Origin: Hyalella azteca
Taxonomy: Eukaryota; Arthropoda; Malacostraca; Amphipoda; Hyalellidae
Direction of reading: 5' to 3'
NCBI RefSeq assembly: GCF_000764305.2
Contig: NW_025932927.1
Coordinates: forward strand, 62,001 to 126,000
Length of the DNA: 64,000 nucleotides
The position numbers and the translations under genes are program-made. A model generated the notes under the pieces. The model made no database searches and had not been told where the DNA came from. It was given only the letters and a program-made list of their open reading frames with translations. How positions within the stretch are numbered: position 1 is the stretch's first letter; the number at the start of each line of letters is the position of its first letter. Below, piece after piece: positions 27,201-39,200 of the stretch.

Positions 27201-30200
27201 CATTTTTCTACTTAGGCTACTTCCAACTTAGATCGCTGCATTTTTCAACTTAGATCGCTGCATTTTTCAACTTACAAGCGCCGCATTATTCAACGTTGCA
27301 TTATTAATGCATTAATAGACTTGCATTATTATAATAGAGACTTGTGCAAGTCTCTCATCACCCACGAGACCCTCTCACTCGGAGGCAGTCCTGTGCTACC
27401 CATACTTTAGGCGTCGTATTCAATAAGTTATTTCCTACTGAGTTGAAAATTGACCCTTCCTTACCCATGCCAGTACGTGCGTCGTCTCTTATTCACTATG
27501 CTATTTATACCATGAAATCATGCCGTTACTCATGAAATTTCACTGCAAAGTTCCACTGCCTGCACTTTATAAATTTTGCTTCGTTCTCCCCGGGCTGTCT
27601 TGACTTCAATTGTCCTTGAGGGAAGTTGGCCTTGGATAACTTAAGGTTGACTAATTTGACTGAAATTGTCTGTACTGGGCAAAATTTTAGCTCTGTAAAG
27701 AACTTGCTGAAGAAACTTGATGAAACCTGTCTATGGTTAACTTGACCTTTGCAAAGTTGGTAATAGCTGGTACTTTGGTGAAAATTTATCCTCTCAACTT
27801 CGACTGAACCTCATCTGGGCAAAATGGATCTCTGGTTTATTAACTAAACTAACCTCTGGCTATTTTCGGTTAACTTGCTCCCTACAAGCTTGTCAAATCT
27901 AGCCCTTCGCAAAACTTCGGCTAACTTGGTTTCTGACAAATTAATTTAACCATGCATATAAGCCTGAATTAACCTAAGTCAATGCTAATCGCACATAACG
28001 GCGACTGCAGCTACCTTCATAGGGCAGAAGGTTAACTGCTCTTGGCTAAATAGCCTCTGCATCTTGACGCCGCCGTGTGGGTAAAAGAGGGAGAGGGTAG
28101 ACGCAGCGTGTAGGGCTTGCATGTCAATAACGTGGATGTCTGTGGATGTTAACAAGCTCAGCGTGTATTGCCTACATGTCAATAACCTGGATGTCTCTGG
28201 ATGTTAACAAACGCATCGTGTATTGCCTACATGTCAATAACGTGGATGTCTCTGGATGTTAACAAACGCAGCGTGTGGTGCATACGTGTCAATAACGTAG
28301 ATGTCGTTAGACATTATCAATCGACGATGGGCACGTCGGCCTGAGTGTCTGTACGTCTAAGAACACTTGTAAGTGTCGATAACAAAGCTCGGTATCGTTA
28401 GCAGGGTCCTGACCACTCACGAGCCTGTTTGCGCTGACCGCAGCGATAGCGGCTGTGATAGCCAGCCTGCCTGTAGGCCTACGCCCGAGAAGCTCAAAGC
28501 TCAGCGTGACTCAGACGCTGTGTCAACGCCTAAATAGTGAACTTTTTAAGACAGTCACGTGGTCACTTACTAGTTATTATGCCGCAACGATAATGCTACC
28601 TCTTCTTCAAATGGTCTTATGGTTGATAAGTATTGCTAAATTGAAACTATTATGACATGACCTATATAACGCACGAAAAAGTGGCTCTAACTCATCCAAG
28701 CATCAATTCCGATCAGACCAACTCCTGTATCATAGTCATACCTCCATGCTCGTATGACAATCCAGACTGTTTATAGTGATGACACCTGTGCAGTTTTAAT
28801 GGTGTCAGGCTGTCAGCTTATATATCCCACTAAACAAAGCTCAATAGTGATGAACAATTTAAAAGTGAAAATCGCAAAGAATCAATGATAACTTCTTCTT
28901 GGCTGAGCTGGTGACGAGTTTCGTGTTTCGGCCGCGACAACTTCGATAATTAAGAGAACATTGATCATGCTCACTTGAAATAACTCATTTCGTCGAGAGT
29001 TGACAACTTATTTGTGTACGAGACGACAACATAAGTGGAGATATCAGAAAAGGTTAGACGGTAGAGCGGATAACGTAAAGTCGGAACTGATGTGGAAAAC
29101 TCGAAGTCGCGTTAAAGACAAACTCTTCCTGGAGACATGATGTTCAGCGCCCTGGTGCTGCACATGTTCAGGTATGTGGTGCTGCAAGTGTTCAGATATG
29201 TGGTGCTGCACATGTTCAGGTATGTTGTGTCTGGTGCTGCACATGTTCAGGTATGTGGTGCTGCACATGTTCAGGTATGTTGTGCTGCACATGTTCAGGT
29301 ATGTTGTGCTGCACATGTTCAGGTATCTGGTGCTGCACATGTTCAGGTATGTGGTGCTGCACATGTTCAGGTATGTTGTGCTGCACATGTTCAGGTATGT
29401 TGTGCTGCACATGTTCAGGTATGTTGTGCTGCACATGTTCAGGTATGTTGTGCTGCACATGTTCAGGTATGTTGTGCTGCACATGTTCAGGTATGTTGTG
29501 CTGCACATGTTCAGGTATGTGGTGCTGGACATGTTCAGGTATGTTGTGCTGCACATGTTCAGGTATGTGGTGCAGCACATGTTCTGGTATGTGGTGCAGC
29601 ACATGTTCAGGTATGTGGTGTCTGGTGCAGCACATGTTCAGATATAATGCTGAACTTATTGCGCATTCATGTGATATTTTTAAACGTACATGATGTAAAC
29701 AGACGCGTGTACGCAGACCGGTTGTGACGTACACGTGTGCGCGTGTACGGGCGCTACACGCGGACCGGTCTTGGCGCACACGGCATTCCTGGTGGTGACT
29801 TTTTTCGTGCATCTTCTTGCATTTACATCAATTCCTGTCTTCCTCCCACCGCCTCCTTCCTCGCTTCTTCCTCCTCCTCTTCCCTCCTCCTCTTCCCTCC
29901 TCCTCTTCCCTCCTCCTCTTCCCTCCTCCTCTTCCCTCCTCCTCTTCCCTCCTCCTCTTCCCTCCTCCTCTTCCAGAAGACGCTGAAGCCTATCGACTGC
30001 TGCGATATAACGCTTCTTAGCTATCACTGGCTGCCACTGAGTGGCCATGTCTGCTATTAGCACTGGCTGCCACTGAGTGGCCATGTCTGCTTAGTGCTAT
30101 TACCACTGGCTGCCACTGAGTGGCCATGTCTGCAATTATCACTGGCTGCCACTGAGTGGCCGTGTCTGCTATTATCACTGGCTGCCACTGAGTCTCGAAT

Positions 30201-33200
30201 CTGTAAGTTTCTTGATGTTATCGCGGCTTGCAGTTCAGTCTGCTGAATCTCCTTGACGCTCTCTCATCAGTTCAGTTGTGATATCTCCCCTTGTTTCCTT
30301 CTACTCTACGTTCGAGCGTCCTAAAGCCGATCGGAGCTACCAAAAAATTATTATTGAATTTGGATCAAGTTTGGTCACGGGGCTAACCGAGGGCCCCGAG
30401 CCTCTCTAAGAACCATATGTCAATATCAAGCACAGATTTCTTATAAGGGGTTTAATTAAAGAAGTTTGACGAATTTATACAAGGTGATTCACGGAAACTT
30501 CCTGATTTGAGAGCTCTATAAAAAATAACTAGTAAAGATATCATTACAATATTAATTTTATCGAAAAATGCATTACCTGAATTTTATTATCTCTTAGTTT
30601 TAAAGATAACATCGGACAAATGACGGCCTCCATTGTCCATGTATTCAGTTGCGTTCCGTTCAACTCGCTGAAGCATATTGACGGGTATGTTGGCGATGGC
30701 TTGGCGTATGTTCTTCAAAGGAAGTATGGTCCTTGGACAGTCATTGTAAACCTTTGATTCAATTTCAACACTGGCTATTTCCTTGCATTCACACTTCCAC
30801 TTACCCACAATATGTTCACCCTCGATCGTAACAATCAATTGGAACCGAGTACGGAATGCTCGTTGGGTAATGATAATGAAGCAGCCATTAGAAAAGTACG
30901 CCTCTGCAGCAAACATACACTGCTCACTTGTCCAATGCTTAGTGGTAAACTGACTAGGCTCTACACAAACTTCATGACCTTGCCTTTCATATGAAATACT
31001 TCTAACCTTTTTCCTACAACATCTAGCTGCTTGGCGTGAAATACAAAACAGAAATTTTTCGTGAATTAACCTGTGCATTGTATTTGGGGGTGATGATACC
31101 CATAGCAAACATTGTGAGAAAGATGACGCATTCGGTAGGTTGCAGAGTGGAGCTAATCTTCAGTGCAGCATTCCGAGTCTGCAGTGCACTGCCACGCTCA
31201 CGTACGCTGCTCAGTGCACTGCCACGCTCACGTACGCTGCTCAGTGCACTGCCACTACTACGTGCATCACTACGCCACTACTACGTGCATCACTACGCCA
31301 CTACTACGTGCATCACTACGCCATTGATGCGCCGCTCATTCACGAGGGTCGCGATCAGCTGAGAGTCACGCGCAGGTGCCGTCACTCGTCAGTGCGCGGA
31401 CTGCCGCTGGTCTGGACGGTTGTGTGTGTTTGAGTGTGCGCTCCTCCGCTGTCATGTGTCTAGTGCGCTCATACGTTTCCATGCCATTGTGTTATCTCGG
31501 TAGATAATTATTTTATGGTTTCACTGTAAATTTGGAAAGGTATTATGTTTATTACAATTGGAGGCTGGTTAAAGGTTCTATTTTTGAAAAGAATTGATCG
31601 CGAAACGCTTGACGAGGCCGACCGTTGTTAGTGTGCTTCTTGATTGTGTTGTTTTGTCAATAACTTTTTTACAGCCGCCATTATTGCTCTGTTCTCTTGT
31701 ACGTCAGTTCTTATCGCGATGATTTATTGTATCCATAAACACTCTTAATGTAACATTTGATAGTTGACAGTGACGCCGAAATTGTGGCGATTACACATCA
31801 TTGACTGTCATAGAATTGTGACTACCTCAGTGGTTTATGAGGTGCACAAGCAACTCACACCTTCATCTGCCACTTGTCGCGCCTTGATCTGCCACTTGCC
31901 ACGACTTGATCTGCCACTTGTCGCGCCTTGATCTGCCACTTGTCGTGCCTTGATCTGCCACTTGTCGTGCCTTGATCTGCCTCTTGTCGTGCCTTGATCT
32001 GTCACTTGTCGCGCCTTGATCTGCCTCTTGTCGTGCCTTGATCTGTCACTTGTCGCGCCTTGATCTGCCTCTTGTCGTGCCATGATCTGCCACTTGTCGC
32101 GCCTTTATCTGCCTCTTGTCGTGCCTTCATCTGCCACTTGTCGTGCCTTCATCTGCCACTTGTCGCGCCTTCATTTGCCACTTGTCGCGCCTTCATCTGC
32201 CACTTGTCGCGCCTTCATCTGCCACTTGTCGCGCCTTCATCTGCCACTTGTCGCGCCTTCATCTGCCACTTTTCACGGCGCTACCGCCACGTACCTCTCC
32301 TTGACCGGTCACGTGCACGGTGGTGTGACTGAAGACGTTCGTTTGTTTACGCCCGTTGCCATGACAACGTTGCGTGCCCTTGCTAAGGGCAGCTGCTCCA
32401 ACGGGCTTCCATCTCCTGACTGAGTAGTCTTTGGTTCAATTCCTTCATTTAATCCTGGAAAATGGGCTCCGTATTGAGGGGTTTTAATGAAGTCAATACA
32501 AAGCAAGTACACAGTCGTGTAGTTTCTGTATAACAGCTACACATCGATGTTTCATCTACACTGTACGCCCACTCTGTTGGCATCTAATTACTGTGGCTGC
32601 GATGTACAACTGTTGGCAGTCACAAAACACATGTGTGTGTTGTGTGACACAGGGTCACACAGAGGCAACACACAATAAATATTTGTATTATTCAACCTGC
32701 AATAAAGCCTTGTGTGCACACAGGGCGCCCTGAAATCTGTATGCCGGGGCACGCGCTGCACCAGAGCGTGGCTCGCGTGTCATGCGGTGTCGTGTGTCCG
32801 TAAACGCAGGCTGTGTTTGCCCGCGCTGAGAACCTGGTGCTGGAGGGTCGGGTGGTGAGGTGCTGGAGGTCGGGTGGTGAGGTGCTGGAGGTCGGGTGGT
32901 GAGGTGCTGGAGGGTCGGGTGGTGAGGTGCTGGAGGTCGGGTGGTGAGGTGCCGGAGGTCGGGTGGTGAGGTATTGGAGGTCGGGTGGTGAGGTGCTGAA
33001 GGGTCGGGTGGTGAGGTGCCGGAGGTCGGGTGGTGAGGTACATCTAGATGTGTATAAGAGACAGCGTAGTAGTGGTGTAATGATGCACGTAGTGGTGTAG
33101 TGATGCACGTAGTAGTGGTGTAGTGATGCACGTAGTAGTGGTGTAGTGATGCACGTAGTAGTGGCGTAGTGATGCACGTAGTAGTGGCGTAGTGATGCAC

Positions 33201-36200
33201 CTGTCTCTTATACACATCTAGATGTGTATAAGAGACAGCTATTACTGCTGCTGCTGTTTCCATTACTGCTGCTGCTGTTTCTACTACTACTGCTGCTGCT
33301 GTTTCTACTACTGCTTCTGCTGCTGTTTCTATTACTGCTGTCTCTTATACACATCTAGATGTGTATAAGAGACAGCACGTACGCTGCTCAGTGCACTGCC
33401 GCGCTCACGTACGCTGCTCAGTGCACTGCCGCGCTCACGTACGTGCTCAGTGCACTGCCACGCTCACGTACGCTGCTCAGTGCACTGCCACGCTCACGTA
33501 CGCTGCTCAGTGCACTGCTGCGCTCCACATCGCTGCTGCAGGCCGACATTGCGGTAGTGAAACTCTCATGAAAGCTGAAGACGACGTGACACTGTTGCTG
33601 CTGCTGCTGCTGTTTCTATTACTGCTACTGCTGTTTCTATTACTGCTGCCGCTGTTTTTATTACTGCTGCTGCTGCTGTTTCTATTACTGCTGCTGCTGT
33701 TTCTATTACTGCTGTTGCTGTTTCTATTACTGCTGTTGCTGTTTCTATTAACGCTGTTGCTGTTTCTATTAACGCTGTTGCTGTTTCTATTACTGCTGTT
33801 GCTGTTTCTATTACTGCTGACGCCGTTTCTATTACTCCTGCTGCTGTTTCTATTACTGCTGCTGCTGTTTCTATTACTGCTGCTGCTGTTTCTATTACTG
33901 TTGCTGATGCTGCGGCAGCGTTGGGGCGGCAGCGTGCAGCTGATTGCTGGTGTCGGCGGTGGCGTGCAACTTCCGTCCGCCCCCCAGGAATGCGCGCTGC
34001 AGTGCGACGTGTAGGCACTTCCCTGTCCCGCTGTCCGTTCCTCTGCCCTACTGCCGCTCGCTTGATACAGCCTCCATTACCACTGATTTAATACGTATTG
34101 TTACTACGTGGTTCCTACTACGTGCATACGCCACTACTACGTGCATCACTACGCCACTACTACGTGCAAGTGAGGTGCCGGAGGGTCGGGTGGTGAGGTG
34201 ACGCAGCGTCGTGTAGGGCGGCAGGTGTTGACTGCGCGACGTCGTCGCATGACGCAGCGCATTGTCAGCGTTCCACGTGTGCCGCGTGTCTCGGATACGT
34301 TTCTAACGTTTCCTTGTCAGATACGTAACTAGTATATTATGACTATTGTCAGGAACATTTAACCTTGTTATTATTCGTGATTCATCTACCTCACCGCCTC
34401 ATCCATGGTCACTTGTTACGCACTCCACCTTCAGCGGCGTTACAGTAGCGCTAGCATGTAGTGGAAGACTTGTCTTTCATTTTCTTCTGCCCAGTCTGCC
34501 TGAGAGTTCTAGGACATACAAATATAACATAACACCACCACAACTCTTGTTGAAGATTCGTGGTTATAACACAAGTTATGTAAAAGCCAATTTGGGACAC
34601 CATCGAGCGATTCGCGCTACTGACTGGGCGCTGGTGAGAATGGGGACGCTGGTCACTAGTACCATGAGGGCGCTGGTCACTTGTACTTTGGGGGCGCTGG
34701 TCACTATATAGTACCATGGGGGCGCTGGTCACTAGTGCCATGGGGGCGCTGGTCACTAGTACCATGGGGGCGCTGGTGACTAGTACCATGGGGGCGCTGG
34801 TTTTAGTACCATGGGGGCGCTGTGCTGCTGTACCCCGCACTGCTGGGCATCGACTCCACCAAGTGGCAGACTGGATGTCTGCAGTAAATAAAATACCAAC
34901 CAAGTGTCCATTGAACAATTTAAGACGTATTCACGTTCGTAAGTGAGTGGTGGTCTCTTATCAGCGTCAGCGATTTATCAGCTAATCAGAAGCTGTAGCA
35001 GCAAGGTGCTGCAGTGCTCGGGTATCTGCCAGCAAGACAGAGCGTCGACTCGAGCGTCGTGATCAATGAAACCTTAGTGGTGACCTTATTGCTGCTGCTG
35101 CTGGTGGTGAATAGTGCTGCATATACCTAGCAGCTGCTGGTGATGACTAGTGTTGAATATAGCAGCTGCTGGTGATGATTTTGTGAAAGGTTCGTGCTGA
35201 GCGCGACCACTTCGGCTCCAATATCAAGTCTTACTAATTGCCTATGTTTTAGAATAAAATATATTATGAGTTCAGTTGATTGCGGAAGAAGATTAATGAA
35301 AAGTGAGAAAATGATGGGGTGGTGGTGACATCGAGCGAAACTGTCAAGTTGTGTGGTGAATCTTGCTTGTGATGACTCGTAATGCAACCAAATTCCGCCC
35401 TGCCATGCTCAAGTTCATCACTCACGGGTACGTTCACCAACCGTCGCCGCTCTTGCCATTCATTCAGTATATACTACGAGCGCCCCTGCCATTCATTCAG
35501 TATATACTACGTGCACTCCTGCCATTCATTCAGTATATACTACGAGCGCCCCTGCCATTCATTCAGTATATACTACGTGCGCTCCTGCCATTCATTCAGT
35601 ATATACTACGTGCGCTCCTGCCATTCATTCAGTATATGCTACGGGCGCTACTGCCATTCATTCAGTATATTCTACGTGCTTCAGTATATACTACGTACGC
35701 TTCTGTCATTCATTCAGTATATACTACGTACGCTTCTGTCATTCATTCAGTATATGCTACGGGCGCTACTGCCATTCATTCAGTATATTCTACGTGCTTC
35801 AGTATATACTACGTACGCTCCTGCCATTCATTCAGTATATGCTACGGGCGCTCCTGCCATTCATTTAGTATATTCTACGTGCTTCAGTATATACTACATA
35901 CGCTTCTGTCATTCATTCAGTATATACTACGTGCAATCTCGCGTTTCATTCAGTAAATGCCTTCTTCTATGGCAAGGAATTCCTTATCGCTTATCTGGCA
36001 TATCAGCCACTCTCTCCGTGCCAGCTTTCTTATCTCATTTTCATACCTTCATACACAGTGACATTACCATGATTCATACCTTCATACCTGGTGACATTAC
36101 CATGATTCATGCCTTCATACCTGGTGACATTACCATGATTCATACCTTCATACCTGGTGACATTACCATGATTTATGCCTTCATACCTGGTGACATTACC

Positions 36201-39200
36201 ATGATTCATGCCTTCATACCTGGTGACATTACCATGATTCATACCTTCATACCTGGTGACATTACCATGATTTATGCCTTCATACCTGGTGACATTACCA
36301 TGATTCATACCTTCATACACGGTGTCATTACCATGATTCATACCTTCATACATGGTGACATTACCATGATTCATACCTTCATACAAGGTGACATTACCAT
36401 GATTCATACCTTCATACATGGTGACTACCATGATTCATACCTTCATACACGGTGTCATTACCATGATTCATACCTTCATACATGGTGACATTACCATGAT
36501 TCATACCTTCATACCTGGTGACATTACCATGATTCATACCTTCATACATGATGACATTACCATGATTCATACCTTCATACCTGGTGACATTACCATGATT
36601 CATACCTTCATACATGGTGACATTACCATGATTCATACCTTCATACATGGTGACACTACCATGATTCATACCTTCATACATGGTGACACTACCATGATTC
36701 ATACCTTCATACCTGGTGACATTAATATGTTTTTCATATCTTTATTCATCATTGTGGCGTAGAGCTATTGCATAGCATAATTGTGGTGCAGCATCACTGT
36801 GGCGTACAATAACATCACAGCGCCATTGTGTAGCATCACTGTGGTGCAGCATCACTGTGGTGCAGCATCACTGTGGTGTGCAATAACATCACACATTGTG
36901 ATATTGTGATGTGTTTCACTGCACGTGGCGAGGTTCGAGCTTCGCGTCCCTCGCGTTTATCGATCTCTGCCGCGCTGTGCTGCGTGGTTCTGGCGCCTTG
37001 CTGTTGCTCTTGCCTGTTGATGCCGCTCTGCGCACCGCCGCGTCTCTGCACACCGCCGCGTCTCTGCGCACCGCCGCGTCTCAGCGCACCGCCGCGTCTC
37101 TGCACCCCGCCGCGTCTCTGCACACCGACCGCCGCGTCTCTGCGCACCGTCGCGTCTCTGCACACCGCCGCGTCTCTGCACCCCGCCGCGTCTCTGCGCA
37201 CCGCCGCGTCTCTGCGCACCGCCGCGTCTCTGCGCACCGCCGCCGCGCGGTGTGCACACAACACCTGCTTTTACACACTCTGCCCCGGTCACCACACTGC
37301 AGTGATTGCGTGACCTGTCTGAGTGCGCCGAGGGCAGGTGTTGGCGGCCGGCGGCTGCTGGCGTCCGTTACAAAACCGTCACTGCGCACCTGCCCGTGGC
37401 CGCCACTAATGGCCAGCGCCCTGGGTAACGGGCTGTACTGCGCGTGTACTGCGCAACGGCGCTGCAGTTGCGTGATGGCATGAGGCGCCCTCGGTAACAG
37501 TTGCGTGGGTATTTTTTTGAAGGGCGCGCCTCGCTTCTGCGCCGGTTTACTTCATTGGGCACGTTTTCCATTTTAACGCTCGACTCGCTGTAGCTTTTCT
37601 GACACAGGGAACGTTTGTTCAATCTGACGCGTGCACGTTTGCCTCATTAGTCAATAGGCGCATTTGCTCCTCGGATGTTTGACATGAGGAAAACTCTTAA
37701 TTTATTGTTCTTCAAAATGAGCTTTCCTGATCGCAATGTTTATCAATCAACGTTGTTGAAATATCTGATCCCAATTGAAATGTTTTTCAGCTCGCGCAAG
37801 TCGGAGGGAGGAGGAGGAGGCAGCACAACTGGGGGGTTTGGGGGATCAGAAGACACCTCTAAGAGGGGGTCAGTAGTGGGGCTGCCCCCCCTCGTGCCAC
37901 CATCAGCTGCTGTACACACAGAGCCCCCCGCCATGATCAGTGTCGTCGAGTTTGATCCTCGGACCCGCGAGATGGCGGTGGACGTTCCCGACTCCTTCAT
38001 AGCCCGCACCAAGACCCCACCCAGGTGAGCAGACCACTCGCAGACCAGTACACGTTGTATGTATTACACGGCCTAGTACCCAAGTACCTTGTATGTACTA
38101 CACGGCCTAGTACACAAGCACATTGTACGTACTACACGACCTACTACACAACTACATTGTATGTCCTACACGGCCTAGCACACAAGTCCAGGTAGTGGCC
38201 ATTTTTTCGCCTATGATTGGTGGCTTTAGCTTTAAAGCAGACAACGATTGACTGACGGAGTTACTAACTCATAACCTATTTTATATTTTATATTGAGGCT
38301 CCAGCCCCCAGGTGCTCCACGCAGGTCCTGACTATTGATACATATACGCTTGTCTGTACAGGCCTGCGTACAGAGTACGCATCTCTCGTGCCACGTATAC
38401 GCGCGTAAACTCTGAAGCGCAGTCGCCCGAGCGTGTAATTAACCCATACCGTCATTATTTGGGCACGTGCTTCATATATTTCATTGCAAGTAATGATAAA
38501 GATCGGTAACTTGTGATGTATTTACAGATACCCGCCACCCAAGTCAGCCTCGACTACTCCCTTATACTGCAATAACAACTACAACAAGAAGACAAGAGAT
38601 GGAGACGTGATCCCACTCAACGGGAGCTATGCTCCCCACCCTGACACCCACACGGCCGTCGTGGTGCAGACACCCAACTCACAGGAAGAGGAAAATAGGC
38701 TACTTAAATATGAGGTGGGTGGGCGGGTAGGAGTGGGCTTGGTGAGTGGGTGGTTTGGTAGGAGTGTGCTTCTTAAATATAAGGTGGGCGGCTAAGCAGG
38801 AGTGCGACACTTGGATGTGAGTGAGAGTAGAATATATTTTGCAAGTATCAGCAAGATAGCTCACGTTATTATCTACAAGCGCATTGTGTCTTGCGGTATT
38901 TAATTTTCCTGGAAATGTTGCTCCACGCTTGCTGCTTACGTTGTATTCAATGCAGAAATTCGGCCTCAATACCATATGGTATTGTAGTTGAAGTTTTCCC
39001 AGAATACTCCACGCTCTTGTCGATGCCCGAGCGACACTCGCACTTTCTGTGATGGCCTTTAAATATATTCAATTGCATTGCTAGTGGCACCGCGTGGCAC
39101 TGCTAGTGGCACCACGTGTCACTGCTAGTGGCACCACATGTCACTGCTAGTGGCGCCACGTGTCATTGCTAGTGGCACCACGTGTCACTGCTAGTGGCAC

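Noticed and set aside
29044..29812. Cys-rich and His-rich frames on both strands
   Set aside because: 24-bp repeat; open in all phases.
33359..33571. Small frame beginning MCIRDS
   Set aside because: MCIRDS is a translation of the Tn5 mosaic end; adapter artefact.
35382..36488. 368-codon frame with [11 protein letters not shown] repeats
   Set aside because: Two 33-bp minisatellites in series; the period is a multiple of three. No domain and no splice context.
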